A stretch of DNA of 39,987 bases, from positions 51,094-91,080 of the forward strand of contig PACV01000072.1 of assembly GCA_002702875.1 (NCBI GenBank), written 5' to 3'. Below are positions 24,661 to 33,520 of this stretch, in pieces. The notes below the pieces were generated by a model, which searched no databases, was not told where the DNA came from, and worked only from the letters and a program-made list of their open reading frames with translations. A program made the translations under genes and the position numbers. Source of the stretch: Flavobacteriaceae bacterium. GTDB lineage: Bacteria > Bacteroidota > Bacteroidia > Flavobacteriales > Flavobacteriaceae. The stretch's first letter is position 1, and each line of letters opens with the position of its first letter.

Positions 24661-26388
24661 ATGAAGAATTTTATTAAAATTACATTGATGTCTTTATCAC
24701 TTGTGTTTTTTACAGCTTGTGATTTAGAAGAGGAACTGGAAAGTCAGTTTACTGAGAGTTTTAGTGCTGCTGCCGGAGGTGGTGGAGGTCCTTTGTACTC
24801 TTCAGCTGAAACTGATGGTTCTAGTCAAAGAACAAGTGATGCTATCGCTGGACCGTTTGATAAACTTAGAAGCGGAACTGCCGGCCATAGTAACTACTGG
24901 TCAATGCAAAGTGTCTCTACTGACGAAATGTTAGTTGGGGTAAAAGGTGGTGACTGGTATGATGGTGGTGTTTGGGTTGTAACTCATAGACATACTGTGA
25001 GTGCTGCTCATGGACCTACAAGTAATGCTTGGAATAGTCAGTACAACGCTATTAATGAAATTAATAACGTACTTGGTACAACTCTGACTGCTAATGAAAA
25101 AGCTCAATTGAGAGTTTTAAGAGCATTTTTCTACTGGAGACTTATGGACATGTTTGGAGGTGTTAAGATTGTAACTGAATCTTCTGCAGATCCTGCACAG
25201 TCTTCTAGAAGTGAAGTTTTTGATTTTGTAGAAAGTGAAATATTAGCTGCTTTAGGTACTACACGTGCTGATATCAAAGCTGGTACTATTGATTTATCTG
25301 GTAGTGATTTAAATACTACTGACAAAAAATATAGAATTAACCAGTATGGTGCAATGGGTTTACTCTCAAGAGTATATTTAAATGCTAAAGTTTATACATC
25401 TCCAGCTCCTTACACAGGAAACAATGGAACGGCGATGTGGACTGAAGCTGCAAATGCTGCTGATTGGGTAATTACAAATGGACCTTACATATTAGTAAAT
25501 GATGCTAATTATTCACTTGCTAACATAAGTAAGAGATTAGACCCTAGTTTAGGTGATCCTGATACAATTAGCGGAGTTCTAACTATTGGTGCTCCAAATA
25601 ATCAAGATAATCCAGAGATTATTTGGTCAGTTGATTTTGAGAACGACGCTGGTAAAGGTGGAATGAACTTTGCTCAGATGAGTTTACACCAACCAAGTCA
25701 AAATACTTTCAACTTAGCTGCTCAACCATGGAATGGATACCAAACTATGGAAGACTTTTATAGAAGGTATGAAGCTGGTGATGCTCGTAGAGGATGGTTC
25801 CTTTCAGGTAACCAAAAAAGTTATACTGGAAAACAATTAGTTGATTGGGCTTATGATGACAAAGCTACAGCTGAAGCTGTTGCTGCTGATGGAGAGGGTG
25901 TTCATGGTACTCTTGAACTAAATTATTCTCCTTACATCAACGAATTAGAGCCTGATTCTTGGAGACAGAGTGGTGTTAGAATGTTTAAATTTAGACATAA
26001 GCAATTCCAACAAAACTCAATGGATAACGATTTCCCAATTATTCGTTTAGCTGAAATGTATATGAATAGAGCTGAAGGTAGATCAATGGCTGCTGGTGAT
26101 TGGAGCCAAGGTTTAGCTGATGTGAATCAAATCAGATCAAGAGCAAATGTTGCTCCATTTGCGACATTAGATGCGCAAAAATTTTCTGAGGAAAGTGGTA
26201 GAGAGTTTTATCAAGAATCACACAGAAGAACTAACTTAGTTCGTTGGGATAAATTTACTGAAGCTTGGTGGGAGAAAACTGGTGCCAAGGGTGGATCAGT
26301 TGGAGATGCGAATAAAAACTTATTCCCAATTCCACAAGCACAAATACAAGCTGCTAACGGTAGCCTAAGTCAAAACGCGGGATACTAA
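24661..26388 (+). CDS. SusD/RagB-family nutrient-binding outer membrane lipoprotein
   Basis: The surface lid of the SusC transporter. I use the ATG at 24661 (MKNFIKITLMSLSLVFFTAC); a TTG two codons earlier is unneeded. Cys20 is the lipidated residue and is followed by DLEEELES, an acidic stretch like the lipoprotein export signal that sends Bacteroidota lipoproteins to the cell surface, and then a Gly run (AAGGGGGP). The mature protein has the SusD helical (TPR-like) scaffold, including SQYNAINEINNVL, LRVLRAFFYWRLMDMFGGV, LLSRVYLNAKVYT, and the C-terminal FPIIRLAEMYMNRAEGRSM with REFYQESHRRTNLVRW and NLFPIPQAQI. The protein is 575 residues. It shares the GCT/GGT-rich codon style of susC. A strong hairpin terminator follows the stop by 25 bp. 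Confidence 0.96.
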   Translation: MKNFIKITLMSLSLVFFTACDLEEELESQFTESFSAAAGGGGGPLYSSAETDGSSQRTSDAIAGPFDKLRSGTAGHSNYWSMQSVSTDEMLVGVKGGDWYDGGVWVVTHRHTVSAAHGPTSNAWNSQYNAINEINNVLGTTLTANEKAQLRVLRAFFYWRLMDMFGGVKIVTESSADPAQSSRSEVFDFVESEILAALGTTRADIKAGTIDLSGSDLNTTDKKYRINQYGAMGLLSRVYLNAKVYTSPAPYTGNNGTAMWTEAANAADWVITNGPYILVNDANYSLANISKRLDPSLGDPDTISGVLTIGAPNNQDNPEIIWSVDFENDAGKGGMNFAQMSLHQPSQNTFNLAAQPWNGYQTMEDFYRRYEAGDARRGWFLSGNQKSYTGKQLVDWAYDDKATAEAVAADGEGVHGTLELNYSPYINELEPDSWRQSGVRMFKFRHKQFQQNSMDNDFPIIRLAEMYMNRAEGRSMAAGDWSQGLADVNQIRSRANVAPFATLDAQKFSEESGREFYQESHRRTNLVRWDKFTEAWWEKTGAKGGSVGDANKNLFPIPQAQIQAANGSLSQNAGY

Positions 26389-26413
26389 TAGTTTAATTTG
26401 AATTTTTTTAAAG

Positions 26414-26443
26414 GGGTTGATTCTTATGAATCAACCCTTTTTT
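26414..26443 (+). terminator. Rho-independent terminator after susD
   Basis: GGGTTGATTC (26414-26423) pairs perfectly with GAATCAACCC (26428-26437) around the tetraloop TTAT, and six T residues follow (26438-26443). It is the strongest hairpin in the window. It sits between susD and the first VCBS gene, only 17 bp before that gene's GTG, so it would limit read-through from the susCD promoter. Confidence 0.9.
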
Positions 26444-26460
26444 AATTTATATCTTAAATT

Positions 26461-29400
26461 GTGAGGTACTTTTTTTTGTCATATCTGCTATTATTGTTAG
26501 TTGGTTCCTGTAAAAAAGAGAACAAGCTTTTTGTTTTGCGAGATGATACTGGGATTAAATTTGAAAATACATTAGATTATACTGAGGATTTTAATCCCTA
26601 CACCTATAGGAACTTTTATAATGGTGCTGGAGTTTCGGTTGGAGACATAAACAATGATGGTCTTATTGATATATATATTACTGGAAATATTGTTCCAAAT
26701 AAGTTATATCTAAATTTAGGAAATTTTAAATTTCGTGATATAACAAATCAAGCTGGTGTAGCTTGTGAAAATGTTTGGTCTACCGGTTCAGCATTAGTTG
26801 ATATTAATGGAGATGGACTACTAGATATCTATGTTTGTAAATCTGGTAAGCCAAGTGGTAAGAAAAGACATAATGAGCTATTTATTAACAATGGAGATTT
26901 AACCTTTTCTGAGAGATCCAAAGAATACGGTTTGGATTTTACAGGTTTATCTGTCCATGCATCTTTTTTTGACTTCGACAAAGATGGAGATTTAGATTGT
27001 TATTTATTGAGTAATTCCATAAGATCTGTGGGTGGATATGACTTGATTGAAGATCAAAGAAATATACCGAGTAAAGAGGGAAATAAATTTTTAGTAAATG
27101 AAAATGGAATTTTCGTAGATAAATCAGATGAGGTAGGAATTTATACATCAGAAATTGGTTTTGGTTTAGGTATTACTATATCTGACTTTAATGGCGACAG
27201 CTGGGATGATATTTATGTGTCTAATGATTTTTTTGAGAGAGATTATTTGTATTTAAATAACAAAAATGGAGGATTTAATGAAAAATTAGAGGAAAATTTC
27301 AAGTCAATTTCTATGGGATCTATGGGAGCTGACGTAGGAGATTTAAATAATGATTTATTACCTGATCTTTTTGTCACTGAGATGTTGCCAAAATCAATTG
27401 AACGAAAAAGAACCAAAACAATTTTTGAATCTTGGGATAAATATTCAAAAGCGCTCTCCAAAGGATATTTTCATCAGTTTCCAAGAAACACTTTACAGAG
27501 AAATATGGGAAAAGATGGTTTTTTTGAGGTTGGAAGATTATCTGGAATTTCTAGTACTGAATGGAGTTGGGCTTCTCTTTTTTTTGATGCAGACAATGAT
27601 GGCCTCAAAGACATTTTTATTTCAAATGGTATTTATAAAGATTTACTTGATAGAGATTATTTAACATTTACAGCAAATGATGAAAAAATTAAAAGTATTG
27701 TAAATAATAAAACATTTTCAATTAAAGGTCTTATTGATTTAATGCCTTCAAAACCTGTTGTAAATCACATGTATAAAAATAAAGGTGATTTTAATTTCGA
27801 ATTCGTATCTAATAATTGGGGTTTAGACCATGAAACTTTTAGTAATGGCAGTGCTTATGCAGATTTTGATAATGACGGAGACCTTGATCTTGTAGTAAAT
27901 AATGTGAATATGCCATTTTATATTTATGAAAACAATTTAGATACCTTAAAAAACAGAAGTTTAAAAATCAATTTACTTTCAGATTCTAAAAATACAAGAG
28001 CACTTGGTTCAAAAATTATAGCATATATTGATAAGAAACCAATAACTTATGATAATCACATTTCAAAGGGTTTTCAAAGCTCTATCAATGGACCAATTCA
28101 TCTTGGTGTGGGAAATACAAAAATTATAGATTCAATTGAAATAACATGGCCTAATAGTTCAAGATCAATTATTAAAGGTCTCAATTCAAATCAAACTTAT
28201 AATTATTCAGAGCCTTTAATTACAAAATCAGTTAAAGAAAATGAGAATTTGGAGGATGAAATAAAAAGATCAGATAAGATTATTAATTTTAATCATAAAG
28301 AAAATAAATTCATTGATTTTAATATTGATAGGCTCATACCTGAAATGATTAGTAATGAAGGTCCTGCACTTTCACTATCAGATGTAAATAATGATGGGAT
28401 AGATGATTTTTTTGTTGGAGGTGCAAAATTTCAAAATTCCAAAATATTTATTTCACATGACAACAAATATATAGTTGACTCTTTAGTATTTTCTAAAAAT
28501 AGAAATTCTGAAGATGTTGCTTCAATTTTTTTCGATGCAGATGGTGACAGTGACAAAGATTTATATGTATGTAGTGGTGGTAGAGCGTTTTCAAATAATG
28601 ATATTGCATTAAAAGATAGGATATACATAAATGATGGTAAAGGTAATTTTAAGTATAATGATAATATTTTACCAAAAGATTTTTTTGTAAATAGTTCATC
28701 GGTAACACATTCAGATTTTAATAATGATGGTCTGCAAGATCTATTTGTTGGACAAAGAACAAAGACGAGAAATTATGGTTTACCTGGAAGTGGTTATTTA
28801 ATGTATAATAGTTCTAATGATGGATATAAAATTCAAGATCAGGACGTTTTTTTAAACATTGGCATGATAACTGATGTTAAATCTGGTGATATTAATAATG
28901 ATGGTTGGGATGATATTGTTGTTGTTGGTGAATGGATGAATATTAAAATTTTTATAAATAATAAAGGAGTATTTAAAGATGAAACCGATAAATACGGGGT
29001 TACTAACACCAGAGGTTTTTGGAAATCTGTAGATCTTGTTGATATAGATGATGATGGAGATGTCGATATTGTTGCAGGAAATCTTGGACAAAATTCATAT
29101 TTTAAAAAGGGAGATAGAATGTATGTTAGTGATTTTGACAACAACGGTACAATAGAACAAATTATTTGTCACAAAATTGATAACAAGTTTTATCCAATTG
29201 TTGACAGAAATGAGTTAATCTCCCAATTACCATCCCTTAAAAAAAAGTTTGTAAGATTTGAAAATTATTCTAGCGCAACAATTAATGATCTTTTTGAAAA
29301 TGAAAAACTAAATCAATCTTTAATATTTAATATTGATATTACTGAGTCTATAATTTTGTATAATGAGGATGGTATTTATAAAAAAGAGAACTTACCAATT

Positions 29401-29700
29401 GAGGCTCAATACACACCAATTTATTCAATTAAGATTAGTGACGTGGATAATGATAATGCTAAAGATATTTTTCTTGGCGGTAATCAATTTAATGTTAAGC
29501 CACAGTTTGGAAGACATGATGCATCAAAGGGTTTAATTATTTACGGTAAAAAAATTGGTAATAAATACTCATTTAAAAAAGTTAACACACTTGGAATTGA
29601 TGGACAAATTCGTAATTTTGCAATTCTTGAAAAAAGAAAAAAGAAAATACTTGTTAGCGCTATTAATAACGGCAAATTAGAATTTAATGAGATTAATTAG
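26461..29700 (+). CDS. VCBS/FG-GAP repeat lipoprotein with ASPIC/UnbV domain (paralogue 1)
   Basis: A 1079-residue surface or periplasmic lipoprotein: GTG start, hydrophobic signal, lipobox with Cys17 (LVGSCKKEN). The N-terminal half has seven FG-GAP/VCBS repeats with Ca2+-type D-x-(N/D)-x-D-G loops, e.g. VGDINNDGLIDIYITGN, VDINGDGLLDIYV, FFDFDKDGDLDCYL, ADFDNDGDLDLVVNN. An ASPIC/UnbV module lies at about 500-580 (SKGFQSSINGPIHLGVG, EITWPNSS). A second repeat block follows (LSDVNNDGIDDFFVGG, VDIDDDGDVDIVAGNLGQN). This predicts two beta-propellers joined by the ASPIC module. It has no T9SS domain. Family members (CRTAC1-like) are frequent next to SusCD genes, but their function is unknown; a substrate-binding or adhesion role is inference. 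Its end overlaps the next gene by 14 bp. Confidence 0.9.
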   Translation: MRYFFLSYLLLLLVGSCKKENKLFVLRDDTGIKFENTLDYTEDFNPYTYRNFYNGAGVSVGDINNDGLIDIYITGNIVPNKLYLNLGNFKFRDITNQAGVACENVWSTGSALVDINGDGLLDIYVCKSGKPSGKKRHNELFINNGDLTFSERSKEYGLDFTGLSVHASFFDFDKDGDLDCYLLSNSIRSVGGYDLIEDQRNIPSKEGNKFLVNENGIFVDKSDEVGIYTSEIGFGLGITISDFNGDSWDDIYVSNDFFERDYLYLNNKNGGFNEKLEENFKSISMGSMGADVGDLNNDLLPDLFVTEMLPKSIERKRTKTIFESWDKYSKALSKGYFHQFPRNTLQRNMGKDGFFEVGRLSGISSTEWSWASLFFDADNDGLKDIFISNGIYKDLLDRDYLTFTANDEKIKSIVNNKTFSIKGLIDLMPSKPVVNHMYKNKGDFNFEFVSNNWGLDHETFSNGSAYADFDNDGDLDLVVNNVNMPFYIYENNLDTLKNRSLKINLLSDSKNTRALGSKIIAYIDKKPITYDNHISKGFQSSINGPIHLGVGNTKIIDSIEITWPNSSRSIIKGLNSNQTYNYSEPLITKSVKENENLEDEIKRSDKIINFNHKENKFIDFNIDRLIPEMISNEGPALSLSDVNNDGIDDFFVGGAKFQNSKIFISHDNKYIVDSLVFSKNRNSEDVASIFFDADGDSDKDLYVCSGGRAFSNNDIALKDRIYINDGKGNFKYNDNILPKDFFVNSSSVTHSDFNNDGLQDLFVGQRTKTRNYGLPGSGYLMYNSSNDGYKIQDQDVFLNIGMITDVKSGDINNDGWDDIVVVGEWMNIKIFINNKGVFKDETDKYGVTNTRGFWKSVDLVDIDDDGDVDIVAGNLGQNSYFKKGDRMYVSDFDNNGTIEQIICHKIDNKFYPIVDRNELISQLPSLKKKFVRFENYSSATINDLFENEKLNQSLIFNIDITESIILYNEDGIYKKENLPIEAQYTPIYSIKISDVDNDNAKDIFLGGNQFNVKPQFGRHDASKGLIIYGKKIGNKYSFKKVNTLGIDGQIRNFAILEKRKKKILVSAINNGKLEFNEIN

Positions 29701-30253
29701 TATTTGTATAATATTAGTTCTGATTCTTACAAATTGTGAGCAATCTGAATATAAAAAGTTGGTTAGAAGTGAGCTGAAAAAAAATGTCAAAAACGATTCC
29801 CTTTTTTTAAACTTAAAGTTTGGGGAAAGAAATGAAGATTATCTTGATAAAATTTGGGAATTAAATAAAAAAGGAATAATAAGTCAAACAGATGGTGAGT
29901 ATGGATCAGTTAGATATCCTTTAAAGTTGAATGAATTAGAAAAAAAAGTTGGTGATATAAATATGGACTTTTTCCCTCGCTTTAATGATAAAAAAAGACT
30001 TGATAAGTTGACTATTAAATTTTCTCATCAAGGTTGGGCTCCTTGGAATAAAGAATTATTTTCAGATAAATTGATAATCAAGGTGTTGGATACTATTAAA
30101 AAATGGTATAAGGGAAATGATTTTTTAGAGGCTCCCAATGATATTAATAATAAAAAATCAAGTATCTTTTATAAAATTGATGGAGATAGACAATTCAAGG
30201 TCTATTTTCTGGAGGATCATGAAGTAATTGCTGAAGTTGAAAAATTAAAGTAA
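29687..30253 (+). CDS. Small lipoprotein of unknown function between VCBS genes
   Basis: A 188-residue predicted lipoprotein (signal ISICIILVLILTNC, lipidated Cys17, then EQSEYKKLVRSE). The mature domain has no motif that I can assign to an enzyme; recognisable features are VKNDSLFLNLKFGERNEDY, WELNKKGIIS, MDFFPRFNDKKRLDKLTIKF and APWNKELF, followed by a helix with IKKWYKGNDFLEA. I recall similar uncharacterised lipoproteins with an LxLxFGM-type start and an APWN motif in other Bacteroidota, so it is probably a conserved family. It overlaps the first VCBS gene by 14 bp and is 6 bp from the second, so it is firmly part of the operon. A possible role is chaperoning or anchoring a VCBS protein, but nothing here proves it. 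Confidence 0.75.
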   Translation: MRLISICIILVLILTNCEQSEYKKLVRSELKKNVKNDSLFLNLKFGERNEDYLDKIWELNKKGIISQTDGEYGSVRYPLKLNELEKKVGDINMDFFPRFNDKKRLDKLTIKFSHQGWAPWNKELFSDKLIIKVLDTIKKWYKGNDFLEAPNDINNKKSSIFYKIDGDRQFKVYFLEDHEVIAEVEKLK

Positions 30254-30259
30254 ATAATA

Positions 30260-33200
30260 ATGATAAATAAAATTTATTTTTTTCTGTTTTTAATTTTGAT
30301 ATCAGCTTGTTCAAAAACTGAAGAACAAAAATTATTTAAGTTGCTTGACCCCCAAGAATCAGGTATAAATTTTGAAAATAATCTTCCATTTGATGAAGAT
30401 TTTAATGTATACAAGTACAGAAATTTTTATAACGGAGGTGGAGTTTCAATTGGAGACATTGACAACGACGGTTTATTGGATGTTTACATGACTAATAATT
30501 TAGGTCCAAATAAGTTATATAAAAACATGGGTAATATGACTTTTAAAGACATTTCTAAAGAGGCTAGGGTTGAAGGTGAAAAGGCTTGGTCTACTGGAGT
30601 GACTATGATAGACATAAATGCTGATGGATTTTTGGATATATATGTTTGTAATTCAGGAGATATAAAGGGAGATAATAAACAAAATGAGTTTTTTATCAAT
30701 AATGGTGATGGAACTTTTACAGAAAAAGCTTCAGATTTCAATTTGGATGATTTGGGGTTTTCAACTCATTCTTCATTCTTCGATTACGACAAAGACGGTG
30801 ATTTAGATGTATATCTTTTAAATAATTCTTATCAATCAATTGAATCTTTTAATCTTAAAAAAAACGAAAGACCTATTAGAGATATTTTAGGTGGCGATAA
30901 GTTATTGGAAAATATAGATGGAAAGTTTTTTGATGTTAGTGAGAAAGCTGGTATATATGGTAGTGTTATAGGTTTTGGACTTGGTGTAACCGTAGCTGAT
31001 TTTAATAAAGATGGTTGGGAAGATATTTTTGTATCAAATGATTTTTTTGAAAGAGATTACCTATATATTAATAATAAGGACAAGACTTTTAGTGAAGTAT
31101 TAACAGATCAAATTCAGTCAATTAGTGGCGCTTCAATGGGAGCAGACGCAGCTGATATAAACAATGACGGGTATAACGATTTGTTTGTAACTGAAATGCT
31201 TCCTTATGATTATGATAGATTAAAAACTGTTACAACATTTGAAGATTGGAATAAATATAGTTATAATGTCAAAAATGGATATTATCATCAATACACTAGA
31301 AATGTACTTCAACTCAATAATAGGAATGATAGTTTCAGTGAAATCGGAAGATTTAGTGGTGTTGAGGCATCAGACTGGAGTTGGGGTGCACTATTTTTTG
31401 ACATGAACAATGATGGCTTAAAAGATCTATTCATTGCAAATGGAATATACAAGGATTTAACAAATCAGGATTATTTAAGATATATATCTAATGAGGAGGT
31501 AGTTAAATCGATTGTAACAAACAATAAAGTTAATTACAAAAAACTTGTTGATTTAATTCCATCTAATAAAGTTGAGAATCATGCCTACATTAACACCGGA
31601 AATTTAAATTTTAAAAGGGACAGCTCAACAGGACTTGAATTGCCAAGTTTCTCAAATGGTTCAGCATATGGAGATTTAGACAATGACGGTGATTTAGATT
31701 TAATTGTGAATAATGCAAATATGAAGTCTTTTGTTTATGAAAACCAAACAATGGATATTGGGTCAGGTAACTATTTAAAATTTATACTTAAAGGGACTGG
31801 CAAAAATATAGATGCAATTGGAACTCAAATTACTATTTATTCTGGTCATCAGACTTTCTATCTTGAGCATCAACCCGCAAGAGGATTTCAGTCAAGTATT
31901 GATTTTAGACCAAACTTTGGACTACCAAATAATAATCCTGTAAATATAGAAGTTTTGTGGCCCTCAGGTAAAAAAACATTTTTGAATGATATTATTCCAA
32001 ATCAGACAATTAGTTTAAGTGAGAATGATGCATCATTTGATTTTTTAAAAGAAAAAAAATCTAAATCCCCAATTTTTAAAAAATCTAAAGTAATTAAATC
32101 AGTAAAACACGAAGAAAATACATTTGTTGATTTTCATAAAAATAGACTTATGTTTCATATGTGCAGTACAGAGGGACCGACTTCTTCAATTGCTGACATA
32201 GATAATGACGGTGATAAAGAAATATTTTTAGGAGGTTCTAAAGGTATTTCTGCTTCAATTTATAATCTTAGAACTGGAAAGAAAATAAAAAAAATGTCAA
32301 TTTTTGAAGAGGCAAAAATTTCTGAAGATTCTGAAAGTATTTTTTTTGACGCTGATAATGACGGAGACCTTGATTTAATTGTAGGAAGTGGTGGTATTGA
32401 ATTTTCTGATAACTCACCTGATTTTAGAGACCGATTGTACATTAATAATGGAAAAGGAAGTTACACTATTTCCAAATTTAATTTTGATGGATTAAATGTC
32501 AGCACAGGGGCTATTGCTGTTTCAGACGTAGACAAAGACGGAAACAAAGATTTTTTTATTGGAGAAAGATTGATTCCATCAAAATATGGTATGCCAGGTT
32601 CAGGCTTTTTATTTCTAAATGAAGGAAACGCAAATTTTGTGAATTCAACAGACAAAAATTTAATTGGAGCCAGAGATATTGGGATGATCACTGACGCAAA
32701 GTTTTTTGATTTAGACGACGATGGATATGATGAATTAATCATAGTTGGAGAATTTATGGGTATTGAAATTTTTAAAAATAACAAGGGGGTCTTAAAAAGA
32801 ATTGAGAATAATAATCTTTCTGAAATTAAGGGGTGGTGGAGTAAACTAGAGGTTGGAGATTTTAATAATGATGGTTTAGTTGATTTAGTAGTTGCTAATC
32901 ATGGAACTAATTCTCGTTTTAGAGCTTCAAATGATAAACCAATAAGTATATACATGAATGATTTTGACAATAATGGTAGGCTTGACCCAATTTTAACATT
33001 TAGAGCTGAAAATGGAAAAGATTATCCATATTCTTTAAGACACGATCTAATTAATCAAATGAGGGTTTTAACAAAAAAATTCCCTAATTATGAATCTTTT
33101 AAAAACTCAGATATTCAAAAAATATTTACTCCCGAATTAATAAGTAATAGTATTATAAAGTCTGTTAATGAGCTTGAAACGTCAATGTTTATAAATAAGG

Positions 33201-33520
33201 GAGAATTTAAATTTGAAAGGATTAAGTTACCAAAGGAAGTCCAGTTTTCTCCAACTATGGCAATCCTTCCATATGATTTTGATAAAGATGGTGATCTAGA
33301 TGTTTTAATGGGAGGAAATTTATTTGGAGTTAAACCTGAAATGGGAAGGTATGATTCTACTTATGGAGTTTATATTGAAAACTTGGGTAATAATAAATTC
33401 AAATTCCATGAAGACGGTAAGGGTTTTTTTATTAAAGGTGAGATTCGAGAAATTATAAACAATGAAAGTGAATTATATGTTATCAGAAATAACAAAGAAT
33501 TAATTAAATATGAATTTTAA
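30260..33520 (+). CDS. VCBS/FG-GAP repeat lipoprotein with ASPIC/UnbV domain (paralogue 2)
   Basis: A 1086-residue lipoprotein (lipobox LISACSKTEE, Cys17) closely resembling paralogue 1. Both share the segment GINFEN..P(F)..DFN.Y.YRNFYNG(A/G)GVS(V/I)GDI after the signal. Repeats include IGDIDNDGLLDVYMTNN, IDINADGFLDIYVCNSG, YDKDGDLDVYLLNNS, VADFNKDGWEDIFVSNDFF and DLDNDGDLDLIVNNAN. ASPIC/UnbV lies at about 503-575 (ARGFQSSIDFRPNFGL, EVLWPSGK). A second block follows (IADIDNDGDKEIFLGGS, VGDFNNDGLVDLVVANHGTN), and the end has DFDKDGDLDVLMGGNLFG. The ASPIC region separates two predicted propellers. Its 3' end overlaps paralogue 3 by 11 bp. Function unknown; the C-S-K-T-E-E start may act as a surface-export signal. 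Confidence 0.9.
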   Translation: MINKIYFFLFLILISACSKTEEQKLFKLLDPQESGINFENNLPFDEDFNVYKYRNFYNGGGVSIGDIDNDGLLDVYMTNNLGPNKLYKNMGNMTFKDISKEARVEGEKAWSTGVTMIDINADGFLDIYVCNSGDIKGDNKQNEFFINNGDGTFTEKASDFNLDDLGFSTHSSFFDYDKDGDLDVYLLNNSYQSIESFNLKKNERPIRDILGGDKLLENIDGKFFDVSEKAGIYGSVIGFGLGVTVADFNKDGWEDIFVSNDFFERDYLYINNKDKTFSEVLTDQIQSISGASMGADAADINNDGYNDLFVTEMLPYDYDRLKTVTTFEDWNKYSYNVKNGYYHQYTRNVLQLNNRNDSFSEIGRFSGVEASDWSWGALFFDMNNDGLKDLFIANGIYKDLTNQDYLRYISNEEVVKSIVTNNKVNYKKLVDLIPSNKVENHAYINTGNLNFKRDSSTGLELPSFSNGSAYGDLDNDGDLDLIVNNANMKSFVYENQTMDIGSGNYLKFILKGTGKNIDAIGTQITIYSGHQTFYLEHQPARGFQSSIDFRPNFGLPNNNPVNIEVLWPSGKKTFLNDIIPNQTISLSENDASFDFLKEKKSKSPIFKKSKVIKSVKHEENTFVDFHKNRLMFHMCSTEGPTSSIADIDNDGDKEIFLGGSKGISASIYNLRTGKKIKKMSIFEEAKISEDSESIFFDADNDGDLDLIVGSGGIEFSDNSPDFRDRLYINNGKGSYTISKFNFDGLNVSTGAIAVSDVDKDGNKDFFIGERLIPSKYGMPGSGFLFLNEGNANFVNSTDKNLIGARDIGMITDAKFFDLDDDGYDELIIVGEFMGIEIFKNNKGVLKRIENNNLSEIKGWWSKLEVGDFNNDGLVDLVVANHGTNSRFRASNDKPISIYMNDFDNNGRLDPILTFRAENGKDYPYSLRHDLINQMRVLTKKFPNYESFKNSDIQKIFTPELISNSIIKSVNELETSMFINKGEFKFERIKLPKEVQFSPTMAILPYDFDKDGDLDVLMGGNLFGVKPEMGRYDSTYGVYIENLGNNKFKFHEDGKGFFIKGEIREIINNESELYVIRNNKELIKYEF

